The notes under the pieces are model-generated. The model was not told the origin of the DNA, ran no database searches, and was given only the letters and a program-made list of their open reading frames with translations. The translations under genes and the position numbers were made by a program. Of a stretch of 64,000 bases of DNA, positions 37,927-46,803 are shown piece by piece. This DNA is from Bacteroidales bacterium M6 (GTDB lineage Bacteria > Bacteroidota > Bacteroidia > Bacteroidales > Muribaculaceae), in assembly GCA_001689485.1 (NCBI GenBank), contig LUJQ01000061.1, positions 1-64,000 of the forward strand. Direction: 5' to 3'. Numbering within the stretch: the stretch's first letter is position 1; every line of letters begins with the position of its first letter.

Positions 37927-39270
37927 CTATGCCGTCCCATCACGACACACATCCGCGCTTACGGCCTTGGCAGAAGCCTGTTTCAAGGGCTGCATGGAAA
38001 GCGCTACATAGAAAAACACAAGGCAGAAACTCAAAACCCTTATTGAATCATTATAAATGAAAATCAGGAGCATGTCGGCCAGCACAAACAGCTGCACTTG
38101 CATTGAAAACGGAATCTGCCTGTTGACCCTCGGCCATAAATCACGCGCAAGCACTGCAATAATCCATATAAGCCCTATTATTCCAAGCTGCACATAAACA
38201 AAAAACAGCAATATCTTGGAACCCTGCAAAAGCCATTGGTTGTTTTGTGCGAACCTTGTCGACGACATTACCTGGCCACCCTTGAACTGTCCCACCCCGG
38301 CTCCAAGCCACACTCCCCCATTTGTCTCACTTCTAAGCATCGGGGTTACAAGCACAGGCTTTGCAAAACGCGGGATGTCAAGAGTCCACCAGTTTGAAGG
38401 GTCGATTTCCATTTCACCGTCCTGCAGCATCCATCCCACCTCTACAAGAAAATCAAGGTCTTCCCCATAGAAATAATTCTGAAAGAATTCTTTTGACAGG
38501 ACTTTCTCCGGATCTTGGTCGGTTATATCGAAATAGGCTACAGCCAAGCCCACAAAAGCGCAAACAGATATAGGGAATGCCAGTAAAAGACGCATCACCG
38601 CCAGACGGTCATATTTGACCAGCAGCAAAAAGTATATTACCAGCATTATGAAGCTGGCCTTGGTCTCATTGAGCAGGGTAGGATATAACAGGAAGATATA
38701 TTCCTTGTTCCGTTTAAGGCTGTCCCAATAACGGGATGAATCCCAATTGCGTGTAATCAGATAAAACGAGACCAGGTAAATCAGCATCGATGTTATACCT
38801 GAAGCACCGAAACCCATCGAACCGCCTCCATGGTCATTGGCACCATACAGCGCAAACTGCCATGTGATGCAGAATGCCTGCAACCATAGCCATATCCGAA
38901 GCTGACGGTTAAACGACTTTCGGAAATCATCCGCATACCGGCATGTCAGGAAATATCTCAAAACCGGAACCATAAGCACAAGCCCCACGAAATCACGGCT
39001 ACCGTTCACAAATGTCGCAACTGAACCATGATTTACAATCAATGAGGAAACCACAGCTATCGCCATATATGACAATGCCACGATTATGTCGCCCCTTTGC
39101 CGCAAAGTTGCCAACCCTAGCAAAACAACCAGGCCGTCAAGCAACAGAAACACGGAAGGGCGCAATGGCTCCAAAAACGGCAGAAGTTCATCTGCCACAA
39201 AGCCGAATGTCATCGCAATCCAAAAAACTGCAATGAACACACGGTAATATAGCTTATATTTCCCTATCAT
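37927..39270 (-). CDS. Wzy-like O-antigen/capsule polymerase
   Basis: A 447-residue membrane protein with about ten to twelve predicted helices and a large extracytoplasmic loop (about residues 255-345), the layout of O-antigen ligase/polymerase proteins. Sequence identity in this family is low, so the call rests on topology and position next to wzc-wza. A charged N-terminal YKLYYR segment precedes the first helix. It would polymerise repeat units delivered by the flippase. It is transcribed with the Wzc and Wza genes on the minus strand, convergent with the F420-like gene. Confidence 0.7.
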   Translation of the reverse strand: MIGKYKLYYRVFIAVFWIAMTFGFVADELLPFLEPLRPSVFLLLDGLVVLLGLATLRQRGDIIVALSYMAIAVVSSLIVNHGSVATFVNGSRDFVGLVLMVPVLRYFLTCRYADDFRKSFNRQLRIWLWLQAFCITWQFALYGANDHGGGSMGFGASGITSMLIYLVSFYLITRNWDSSRYWDSLKRNKEYIFLLYPTLLNETKASFIMLVIYFLLLVKYDRLAVMRLLLAFPISVCAFVGLAVAYFDITDQDPEKVLSKEFFQNYFYGEDLDFLVEVGWMLQDGEMEIDPSNWWTLDIPRFAKPVLVTPMLRSETNGGVWLGAGVGQFKGGQVMSSTRFAQNNQWLLQGSKILLFFVYVQLGIIGLIWIIAVLARDLWPRVNRQIPFSMQVQLFVLADMLLIFIYNDSIRVLSFCLVFFYVALSMQPLKQASAKAVSADVCRDGTA

Positions 39271-39332
39271 TTATAAACAACCAAAAGCCATCTCTGCGAG
39301 TCATAAACACCCATCATGCGGAAACGCATCTT

Positions 39333-41642
39333 TTATCTGCGGTGTTTGCCGACGCCTTCTTCACCATAGCCGTAGGTGCGTCGCGGCTTGGTGCCGTTGA
39401 CAACTACAGATAGTTTACGGAAGCGGTCGGTGGCATGAAGGTTATTGAGGGTGGCTACGTCGTGACGGGTGGTGTAGTTGACACGGCATACGTAGACGGT
39501 GGCGTCGCTGATACGCACCAATGCGAATGTGTCGCTCACGATACCTACCGGGGCCGAATCAATTATGATATAGTCATACATACCACGCAGCTTTGCAAAC
39601 AACTCGTCAACACGCGGGTCGGCAAGGAGTTCCGACGGGTTGGGAGGAACCGGGCCGGAAGTAATCACATCCAAACCGGGCATCACGGCATCACGGCGGA
39701 TTATGCTCTCAAGCGAAATGCTGTCGCTCGAAATATATTCGGTGAAACCGCGACCGCCTGAAAGGCTGAGATACTCCTGCAACTTGGGCTTGCGTATATC
39801 AAGCCCTACCAGTAACACCTTCTTGCCAAGCAAGGCAAAAGAGGATGCAAGGTTTATCGAAATAAATGACTTACCTTCACCGGACGTGGTCGAGGTTACA
39901 AGCACCACCTTGTTGCCGTTCCCGCCTAGCATAAACTGAAGGTTGGTTCGGATGAGGCGGAAAAGCTCGGCAGTAGAGGTCGAACCACCTTGCCTTACCA
40001 CAACCGACTCACCGGTCGTGTCGGCACACATCTCGCCGAGCACAGGCACGGAAGTAAGCCCTGAAAATTCCTCAGAGGAATCAAATTTGTCACGCAACAG
40101 ACGGCGTAAATACAGGTAACCAGCTGCAAGAAGAATTCCTCCGATGAATGCGATAATAAGCTTCATTGAATTTTTCATGCCGAGCGGTTCGTTGAGCGCA
40201 TAGGCTTCATCGATAATCTGCCCCTTCATCTGCGAATTGGCAAGCATCATCGAGCTTTGTTCGCGTTGTTTGAGCAGGAACAGATAAAGCTGCTCTTTGA
40301 TTGTCTGTTGGCGCTTGATGTCGCGGAACTGACGTTCCTGCGTAGGCATATTTCCTAACGCTGCCTGGGCAGCGTTCATCTCCGAGCGGAGTTCTCGCAC
40401 CTTTACTGATGCGGCCTGATATGCCTTGTCGACTGTTGAAAGCAGGTTTTTTCGCATAGCCTCGATCTGGCGGTCAACCGCCTCCAAGGCCGCATTACCG
40501 GCATGGGCATTTTGTGCCAATTCGATACGTTTGAGTATCAGCTCATTATATGCACCGACAAAGCTATCGGTTCCCTGTCCCTGGTTCGAACCGGCCAGTG
40601 TGGCCGGCACAAGTTCGTTTTCATTAGCCGGGTCTGACACGAAATCCTTTATCAGCTTCACAATCTGCATCTCGGTTTCTGAAGCCACCAGCGCCTGCTC
40701 AATCTGCCCCTTTTTCCCAAACTGGTATTGGGCGTCGGCCTCCAGGTCGACAATGCCATTGTCACGCTTATATTTTTCAATCGAGGATTCCGAAGTCGAC
40801 AAATCGTCGCTCAACAATGCCAGGCGCGAATCGATGAATTCTATTGTCTTGCGGTTTTTAAGGTTCTTTTCGCCCAAACCACGCAGGTTGTATTGCTCTA
40901 TAATGGTATTAAGCACTGCTTTGGCATATGCAATACTGGAACTTTCCAACTCCATCAGAATCACATTCGACTTGCGGCTGGCAATATCCACAAACACATC
41001 TTTTGCTATATTCTCCGCCGCGTCGTCATAACCGGTGAAACTGATATTTGTCTTTACCGGTTCCCCTGCAGGGAAATCAGGCGTTTTCTCAAGGGAGAAC
41101 AATCCGTAGGGAGTGTTCACATTCACAGGGAATGCCGCATCTGCAACTTCTGCCACAGTTTTTTTGCGGGCTTTGACAGTCACATCGGCCAGCCCCTTTT
41201 CATTTACCGTTACTTTGAACGAAAGCCCGGTGCGGATTGTATCGGGAATCGAAGGGTCGCATTTCAACGCCACCGGGTAACCTGTGAACTGGAACTCGTC
41301 ACGCAGGAAACCGGTGCGGGTGCGATATGACACATTAAGGCCAAGTTCCTTGGCGACATTTCTGTAGATTGTATGCGATGAAACTGCGAAAACCTCGTCG
41401 TCAACGCTGGCACTCGACCCGAAAATCGCGCCTATAGCACCCAGGTCTGGCCCCGCATCCTCCTGCGTAATCAGCAGGTTGGCCTTTACCAGATATTCCG
41501 GAGCAGTCCGGTAGCTGTAGAACATTGTCAAGGCTACACATACCACTACACCTATAACAAACACATACCACTTGGATACGCAATATTTGATTATCCCCGA
41601 AAAATCAATAAATTCGTTTTTGTCTTGGCCTGTGGGATTCAT
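39333..41642 (-). CDS. Wzc-type polysaccharide co-polymerase and tyrosine autokinase
   Basis: A 769-residue fusion of a Wzz chain-length domain and a BY-kinase. A first helix near 23-43 and a second near 500-520 bracket a large periplasmic coiled coil. The kinase has Walker A in SGEGKSF, Walker A' in LLVGLDIRKPK and Walker B in YDYIIIDSAPVG. The C-terminal tail has only two tyrosines (RRTYGYGEEG), fewer than in enterobacterial Wzc. It sets chain length and works with the export lipoprotein encoded just upstream. Confidence 0.92.
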   Translation of the reverse strand: MNPTGQDKNEFIDFSGIIKYCVSKWYVFVIGVVVCVALTMFYSYRTAPEYLVKANLLITQEDAGPDLGAIGAIFGSSASVDDEVFAVSSHTIYRNVAKELGLNVSYRTRTGFLRDEFQFTGYPVALKCDPSIPDTIRTGLSFKVTVNEKGLADVTVKARKKTVAEVADAAFPVNVNTPYGLFSLEKTPDFPAGEPVKTNISFTGYDDAAENIAKDVFVDIASRKSNVILMELESSSIAYAKAVLNTIIEQYNLRGLGEKNLKNRKTIEFIDSRLALLSDDLSTSESSIEKYKRDNGIVDLEADAQYQFGKKGQIEQALVASETEMQIVKLIKDFVSDPANENELVPATLAGSNQGQGTDSFVGAYNELILKRIELAQNAHAGNAALEAVDRQIEAMRKNLLSTVDKAYQAASVKVRELRSEMNAAQAALGNMPTQERQFRDIKRQQTIKEQLYLFLLKQREQSSMMLANSQMKGQIIDEAYALNEPLGMKNSMKLIIAFIGGILLAAGYLYLRRLLRDKFDSSEEFSGLTSVPVLGEMCADTTGESVVVRQGGSTSTAELFRLIRTNLQFMLGGNGNKVVLVTSTTSGEGKSFISINLASSFALLGKKVLLVGLDIRKPKLQEYLSLSGGRGFTEYISSDSISLESIIRRDAVMPGLDVITSGPVPPNPSELLADPRVDELFAKLRGMYDYIIIDSAPVGIVSDTFALVRISDATVYVCRVNYTTRHDVATLNNLHATDRFRKLSVVVNGTKPRRTYGYGEEGVGKHRR

Positions 41643-41704
41643 CTGTCTTAAAGGAAATATGATAACGAGTGACTGGAATGCCGGGATGTTTCTGTATCCC
41701 TGCT

Positions 41705-42505
41705 TTATTTGATTGCAAGCGCGATTATTAGCGACGCGATTACCGATGTGGCGCTCACTATGGTGGAAACCACCTGCATACGGTAGGAATTATTGGTGTC
41801 GTAGCGCGAATTGGATTCGCGGGTCGGAGTAGGCGACACCATCACTACGTCGTTTTGCTGAAGATAATAATACGGGGTCGACATTACATCGCTTTTCGTC
41901 AGGTCGATATAATGGTATTCGGCCTTACCGTCGTTCTCACGGATAAGAAGCACATTGGTACGGTCGCCGAATTCCGTAAGATGCCCTGCCGCCGCCAAGG
42001 CGTCAAGAATCGAGAACCGCTCACCTGGAACCTCCACGCGTCCGGGATTGCGGACTTCGCCAAGCACGTTGACCCCGAAATTAACCAGCTCTACACGCAC
42101 CATGGGGTCTTTCACCTCCTTGGCTATACGCGTCGTAAGGTTTTCGGTAAGCTGCATGGTGGTAAGCCCTGCAACATGCAGTTTCCCCAATACCGGGAAA
42201 TTTATATCACCCTCCTTGTTAACCACATAAGTCTGCTGGGTCGGTGTGTGTGACATTTTCAGTTCGCCCTGTTTTGCAGGATTGCTCAACGGCAGGTTGT
42301 AGGGAGCCGAAGCCGACGGGACGGTCGAGGTTACAGTAATCATCAGCTCATCCTGCGGACGGATTGTCAGATTGCTCTCTTCCAGCTGGAACTCACCATT
42401 GCCGGTGGGCTGGAGGTCCTTAAATACAGTCAGTACAGGCTTCGGCGAGCTGCACGATGCCAGCATAAGTGCCAGCAGGCACATTATGGAGATTGCTTTC
42501 TTCAT
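41705..42505 (-). CDS. Wza-like polysaccharide export lipoprotein
   Basis: A 266-residue lipoprotein (MKKAISIMCLLALMLASC) with a Poly_export domain (LTIRPQDELMITV, VNKEGDINFPVLGKLHVAG), a SLBB repeat (VNVLGEVRNPGRVEVPGERFSILDAL) and a C-terminal hydrophobic helix, the layout of the outer-membrane polysaccharide channel. It is first in the minus-strand operon wza-wzc-wzy. I start it at MKKAIS, because the longer TTG-initiated frame adds a non-signal segment. Confidence 0.92.
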   Translation of the reverse strand: MKKAISIMCLLALMLASCSSPKPVLTVFKDLQPTGNGEFQLEESNLTIRPQDELMITVTSTVPSASAPYNLPLSNPAKQGELKMSHTPTQQTYVVNKEGDINFPVLGKLHVAGLTTMQLTENLTTRIAKEVKDPMVRVELVNFGVNVLGEVRNPGRVEVPGERFSILDALAAAGHLTEFGDRTNVLLIRENDGKAEYHYIDLTKSDVMSTPYYYLQQNDVVMVSPTPTRESNSRYDTNNSYRMQVVSTIVSATSVIASLIIALAIK

Positions 42506-42704
42506 CTTCTTTATTAAAGGCCACCTGAGACATAACACAAGCCTCAAGGCAGCATATTGGTTGGATTGTTACTAAATCATAACGTAACCACCCTGCGTTT
42601 TATTATAGGCACCCGGTGCGACGACCAGGGGGCAGCCCCGGAGGTTGTGCCCGTTTTTTTAACAATCTATTAACCTACCGCCTGCACATTCCGCAAAAAA
42701 TCCT

Positions 42705-42712
42705 TAACTTTG
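42705..42712 (+). promoter_or_regulatory. -7 box of rsmA
   Basis: TAACTTTG, 53 bp before rsmA. The same 260-bp gap (42506-42765) holds a GC-rich imperfect hairpin at about 42637-42653 followed by GTTTTTTT, which could terminate plus-strand read-through, and the unlocated promoter of wza on the other strand. Confidence 0.55.
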
Positions 42713-42765
42713 TATGACAACTAACCGCAGGTGTGCCGTGGCCGCCTCCGACAAACCATAACCAT

Positions 42766-43548
42766 ATGCAACAGGTTAAACCAAAAAAAGCTTTGGGGCA
42801 GCATTTCCTGACCGACTTGGACGTAGCAGCCCGGATAGCCGCCACACTCGACCCCTACCAGGGCATCCCCGTCGTAGAAGTCGGCCCCGGGATGGGTGTG
42901 CTTACACAGTTTCTGCTACCCACACACCCCGACCTGACGGTTGTGGAAATCGACAACGAAAGCGTGGCATGGCTCAAAGCCAACATGCCGGCACTGCAAG
43001 GACACATCCTTGAAGAGGACTTCCTGCAACTCGATCTCGGCACACTTTTCCCCGGTCACAGCGAATTCTGCGTAATCGGGAACTACCCCTATAACATCTC
43101 GTCGCAAATCTTCTTCCACATCCTGGACTATAAGGACAGGGTGAAATGCTGCTCCGGCATGCTGCAGAAAGAGGTAGCCGAAAGGCTCGCTGCCCCTCCG
43201 GGCACAAAAGCCAGGGGCATTCTGAGCGTGCTTTTGCAGGCATGGTATGACGTCGACTATCTGTTCACCGTCGACGAACATGTGTTCAACCCGCCTCCAA
43301 AGGTCAAATCAGGCGTGGTGCGCCTCACACGCAATGCCGTGACAGAACTTGGATGCGACCCGGCCCTGTTCAAGACCGTGGTGAAAACAACCTTCGGCCA
43401 ACGGCGCAAAACCATACGCAACTCCATAAAATCACTCCTGCCACCCGGCTGCCCCGCACCCGACAACGCCCTGATGGCAATGCGCCCCGAGCAGCTCTCG
43501 GTAGCGCAATTTATCGAATTGACCAACCTGCTGGCTTCCATGCGATAA
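42766..43548 (+). CDS. rsmA: 16S rRNA (adenine1518/1519-N6) dimethyltransferase
   Basis: A 260-residue KsgA/RsmA methylase that dimethylates two adjacent adenines at the 3' end of 16S rRNA during small-subunit maturation. Motifs are KKALGQHFLTD, VEVGPGMGVLT (SAM binding) and the catalytic GNYPYNISSQ. The C-terminal KTTFGQRRKTIRNSIK is typical. The start is MQQVKPKKALGQ; the upstream frame is not conserved. mgtE follows after 13 bp. Confidence 0.95.
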   Translation: MQQVKPKKALGQHFLTDLDVAARIAATLDPYQGIPVVEVGPGMGVLTQFLLPTHPDLTVVEIDNESVAWLKANMPALQGHILEEDFLQLDLGTLFPGHSEFCVIGNYPYNISSQIFFHILDYKDRVKCCSGMLQKEVAERLAAPPGTKARGILSVLLQAWYDVDYLFTVDEHVFNPPPKVKSGVVRLTRNAVTELGCDPALFKTVVKTTFGQRRKTIRNSIKSLLPPGCPAPDNALMAMRPEQLSVAQFIELTNLLASMR

Positions 43549-43561
43549 GACACATCCGTCG

Positions 43562-44923
43562 ATGAAAGAATTCAACGAGGAATATCTCAACCACATAAAA
43601 CAGATAATCGCCGACCGCGACGACGAGAAAGCCCGCGCCATTCTCTCCGACCTCCACCCGGCCGACATCGCAGAGCTTTACAACGACCTGGAGCTTGACG
43701 ATGCAGAATACCTAAACCGCCTCCTCGACGGCGACAAGGCTGCCGACGTGCTCATGGAACTTGACGAGGACGACCGCCGCAAACTCCTCAGCGAGATGGA
43801 GCCGGAGGATATCGCCCGCAAATATGTCGACCACCTCGACTCCGACGAAGCCGTCGACCTTATTCAGGAACTCGACGAAGAGGACCGCGACGAGGTGCTG
43901 TCACATATCGACGACGTAGAGCAGGCGGGCGACATTATCGACCTCCTCAAATATGAAGAGGACACCGCAGGCGGACTCATGGGTACCGAAATGCTCGTGG
44001 TCAACGAAAACTGGAGCATGCCCGAATGCATCAAGCAGCTAAGGATGCAGGCCGAGGATATGGACGAGATTTATTATGTCTATGTGGTCGACAACGACGA
44101 CCGCCTGCGCGGCACGCTCCCCCTGAAAGAACTCATCACCCACCCCTCAGTCTCCAAAATCAAGAACGTGATGGAGACCGACCCCGTGGCAGTGAAAACC
44201 GACACACCGCTCGACGAAGTGGCCATCGACTTCGAGAAATACGACCTTGTGGCAATGCCGGTAATCGACTCAATCGGACGCCTCGTAGGCCACATAACGG
44301 TCGACGACGTGATGGACCGCGTGCGCGAATCGTCCGAACGCGACTATCAGCTGGCATCAGGTCTTTCGCAAGACGTCGAATCCGACGACACCCTGTGGCG
44401 TCAGACCAAGGCTCGCCTGCCATGGCTCCTGATGGGAATCGTAGGCGGCATAGGCAATTCGCTGATACTCGGAAACTTCGAGCAAGGATTCGTCACCAAC
44501 CCCGCCATGGCTCTATTCATCCCGATGATTGGCGGCACCGGAGGCAACGTCGGCATCCAGTCGTCGGCAATCGTTGTGCAGGGTCTGGCCAACGGCTCAC
44601 TCGACTTAAAGGAATCAGGGCGTCAAATCCTGAAAGAGGTCGGCGTAGGCTTCATCAACGGGTTGATAATCTCCCTGCTGGTGTTCATCTACAACGCCTT
44701 CCAGCTAGCGCCCTGGAATCCCACCACACTTGCCGTTTCACTCTCCCTGATGGCCGTGGTGCTTTTCGCCTCTATTTTCGGCACATTCGTGCCGCTCACA
44801 CTCGAGCGCTTCAAAATCGACCCCGCCCTTGCCACCGGCCCCTTCATCTCCATAACCAACGACATCATAGGCATGATGATCTACATGCTCATATCCTCAT
44901 GGCTAATGAGCGTGCTGGTGTAG
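43562..44923 (+). CDS. mgtE: Magnesium transporter MgtE
   Basis: A 453-residue MgtE channel: an acidic N domain (residues about 1-130, many DLHPADIAELYNDL-like helices), two CBS domains (about 135-260), a connecting helix and five membrane helices with PMIGGTGGNVGIQSSAIVVQGL, the conserved pore segment. The cytosolic domains sense magnesium and close the pore. The C terminus is complete. Its TAG stop lies in the first heptad (GTAGCAA) of the downstream repeat. Confidence 0.93.
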   Translation: MKEFNEEYLNHIKQIIADRDDEKARAILSDLHPADIAELYNDLELDDAEYLNRLLDGDKAADVLMELDEDDRRKLLSEMEPEDIARKYVDHLDSDEAVDLIQELDEEDRDEVLSHIDDVEQAGDIIDLLKYEEDTAGGLMGTEMLVVNENWSMPECIKQLRMQAEDMDEIYYVYVVDNDDRLRGTLPLKELITHPSVSKIKNVMETDPVAVKTDTPLDEVAIDFEKYDLVAMPVIDSIGRLVGHITVDDVMDRVRESSERDYQLASGLSQDVESDDTLWRQTKARLPWLLMGIVGGIGNSLILGNFEQGFVTNPAMALFIPMIGGTGGNVGIQSSAIVVQGLANGSLDLKESGRQILKEVGVGFINGLIISLLVFIYNAFQLAPWNPTTLAVSLSLMAVVLFASIFGTFVPLTLERFKIDPALATGPFISITNDIIGMMIYMLISSWLMSVLV

Positions 44924-45168
44924 CAAGTTGCAAGTTATAAGTCGTAAGTTGTAAGTTATAAGTTGTAAATTGCAATCGGGAAATCCCGCCATACAGCCGG
45001 GTTCCGACATCCCATGCAAATCCCACTCCGTTTTTTAACTTACCACTCTACAACTGATAAAAACTGACAACTTATAACTTGCTACTGACAACTTACGACT
45101 TATAACTTACGACTTATAACTTACGACTTATAACTTAAAACTTACAACTTACGACTTACAACTTAAAA
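44920..45168. repeat. Heptamer element with inverted arms
   Basis: The left arm, 44920-44975, is about eight GTTGTAA/GTTATAA/GTCGTAA units beginning in the mgtE stop. The spacer of about 90 bp holds two GC-rich stems (CGGGAAATCCCG, and CCCG with CGGG nearby). The right arm, about 45068-45168, is roughly fourteen TTATAAC/TTACGAC/TTACAAC units ending 7 nt before the next start. The arms are complementary. It fills the whole 251-bp gap and mirrors the octamer elements in plan. Confidence 0.85.
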
Positions 45169-45174
45169 ACTGCA

Positions 45175-45618
45175 TTGTCTACCGAACTATACGTCATATT
45201 ATTCACCATAGCCGCCATGATTGTGGGGCTGCTGGTCAAGCCACGCGAACGGGGTCAAGCCGAAACCTCGTTCTGCACAGGCACACTCGACCGTGATGTA
45301 GACAACACCCCGCGAATCGAATTCCGCTGCCTCGACAACGGCGACATAATCCTGCGGCGATGCGGCCTGCACAGCCTTACCGAATCGGCCACAGTGGCAC
45401 TTGCCATAACCCGCATAGGCTTCGACCTTGAAATCGAGGAACGCATAACCCCGGGCAATCCAGGCGACACACCCGTTGAACGTGCCACATTCCTGATCAA
45501 AGGACTCTCCAGCGAACGCTACCATATCCGCTACAACTCCTCTGCATTCTCTACATTCATAGCCACAACGCTCCCCAACCGCCCGGGTATAAATTTCACC
45601 AGGCTTTTTCCTGCCTGA
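45175..45618 (+). CDS. Hypothetical membrane-anchored protein
   Basis: A 147-residue protein I do not recognise. An N-terminal helix (about residues 5-21, ILFTIAAMIVGLLV) is followed by a beta-rich domain with IEFRCLDNGDIILRRCGL and ERATFLIKGLSSERYHIRY. The open frame starts with TTG at 45175, and an ATG at residue 15 is the alternative. Lying directly behind the heptamer element, its translation start is next to the last repeat. The beta-rich body resembles a small ligand-binding or chaperone-like domain, but no family call is justified. Confidence 0.65.
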   Translation: MSTELYVILFTIAAMIVGLLVKPRERGQAETSFCTGTLDRDVDNTPRIEFRCLDNGDIILRRCGLHSLTESATVALAITRIGFDLEIEERITPGNPGDTPVERATFLIKGLSSERYHIRYNSSAFSTFIATTLPNRPGINFTRLFPA

Positions 45619-45693
45619 CAGCGGAAAAAACATCGCCCTACGGCAATCTTAACAATAATTAACTATCGGGGGGGTAAATCGCCACACTTTCCA

Positions 45694-45701
45694 TAATTTT
45701 G
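45694..45701 (+). promoter_or_regulatory. -7 box upstream of the microprotein and ion channel
   Basis: TAATTTTG with no clear -33 box. The expected transcript starts near 45705 and would cover the 20-codon ORF and the channel gene. Confidence 0.5.
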
Positions 45702-45767
45702 CAGTGAAGTCACGATGACTTCTGTGACAAATAGAAGCCATCCCCGGCTTCCCAAACCCCGCAAAAC

Positions 45768-45830
45768 ATGCAGTGGCTCGCAATCATTATCATCACCCTA
45801 TCAATAAGCCTTATCGCAACCGCCGAATAA
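45768..45830 (+). CDS. Possible 20-residue membrane microprotein
   Basis: An ATG-initiated ORF of 20 codons encoding MQWLAIIIITLSISLIATAE, almost all hydrophobic with an acidic end, as expected of a single-helix membrane peptide. It lies between a -7 box and the ion-channel gene (70 bp upstream of it). No ribosome-binding site is evident and ORFs this short occur by chance, so it is only a candidate. Confidence 0.3.
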   Translation: MQWLAIIIITLSISLIATAE

Positions 45831-45900
45831 CCGGCATACGGGAAACCCCTTAACCTCTGAAATTGTTATCCAATAACAAACCGACGAAGGCGAGGGAAAA

Positions 45901-46713
45901 ATGAAACTGCCACATTTTCACAGACACACCGGCAACAATGACACGGCCGGCCACATCAAGGACACGGTTCTCGATGCGGCACATATCGCCATACTCGCCC
46001 TCTCCGTAATGCTCATCGTGTTCATCTCCTACGACACATTCAATAACATCCCGTTTCTTGAAAACCGGGCATACATGACATTCCAACTGACCGTATGCCT
46101 TGTTTTCATAACCGACTTCTTCCTTGAACTTGCGCTGACCCCTCACGGCCGACGGAAGGCATACATCCGCACCCGGTGGCTCTTCCTCGTAATGTCAGTC
46201 CCCTACCTTAACATTATCGACAGCTACGACATGCAGCTGTCGCCCGACGCCCTCTATTTCATACGCTTCATCCCGCTGGCACGCGGGGCACTCGCCCTGG
46301 TAATCGTGCTTGACTACATCGCCTCCAACCGCATTACCGGCATATTCGTCAGCTACGTCTCCATCCTGCTCCTCACCACATATTTTGCCGCCTTGATTTT
46401 CTATGAACGGGAGCATCCCGTCAACCCCCATATCGGCAGTTACTGGAACGCCTTCATCTGGTGCTCGCTCCAGACAACAACCCTCGGAAGCCCGGTGGCA
46501 CCCATAACCGTGGCGGGCAAAATCATATCGGTAATCCTTTCGTTCATGGGGGTGATAATGTATCCGCTATTCACCGTATATATAGGAAGCATCATCGTTG
46601 ACCGCACAAATGTGTTAAATTTTATAAAAAAGACATCTTCCAGTGTTAAATCAACCGATTCCTCAGCCGACAGCTCCCCGCCCGACAGCGATAATGTTGC
46701 GGATTCGGAATAA
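45901..46713 (+). CDS. Voltage-gated-like ion channel with an atypical pore
   Basis: A 270-residue membrane protein with the outline of the ion-transport/potassium channel superfamily. Four helices (about residues 28-140) are followed by an amphipathic linker with few arginines, a fifth helix (VSYVSILLLTTYFAALIFY), a pore helix (YWNAFIWCSLQTT) and a sixth helix (ISVILSFMGVIMYPLF). Where potassium channels have TTVGYGD, this one reads TTTLGSPVAPIT. The glycines of the filter are not kept, so ion selectivity is unknown. The C-terminal tail is serine- and aspartate-rich. Confidence 0.7.
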   Translation: MKLPHFHRHTGNNDTAGHIKDTVLDAAHIAILALSVMLIVFISYDTFNNIPFLENRAYMTFQLTVCLVFITDFFLELALTPHGRRKAYIRTRWLFLVMSVPYLNIIDSYDMQLSPDALYFIRFIPLARGALALVIVLDYIASNRITGIFVSYVSILLLTTYFAALIFYEREHPVNPHIGSYWNAFIWCSLQTTTLGSPVAPITVAGKIISVILSFMGVIMYPLFTVYIGSIIVDRTNVLNFIKKTSSSVKSTDSSADSSPPDSDNVADSE

Positions 46714-46727
46714 AAACCGTAAATTTG
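46697..46727 (+). promoter_or_regulatory. Promoter of the rimP-nusA-infB operon
   Basis: TTG (46697-46699), 20 bp, TAAATTTG (46720-46727). The -33 box lies inside the end of the channel gene, so the two units overlap by design or chance. Confidence 0.7.
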
Positions 46728-46739
46728 CATCAGTTATCG

Positions 46740-46761
46740 GAGGAAGCTGCAAGGCTTCCTC
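46740..46761 (+). promoter_or_regulatory. Leader hairpin before rimP
   Basis: GAGGAAGC, 6-nt loop, GCTTCCTC, then the U-rich TATTTCTTTAT, in the leader of the rimP-nusA-infB operon. The shape would allow partial termination before rimP, but the U tract is interrupted. Confidence 0.5.
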
Positions 46762-46803
46762 TATTTCTTTATGTAACATCGGTTCTATAACCCCGCATAA
46801 TTT

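Noticed and set aside
42506..42765. UpxY-type antitermination leader for the capsule genes
   Set aside because: GC-rich hairpins exist, but no UpxY/UpxZ gene is in the window and the hairpin orientation does not fit the wza transcript clearly.
44026..44940. 304-residue plus-strand ORF over mgtE
   Set aside because: Arginine-rich shadow frame of the well-supported mgtE coding sequence.
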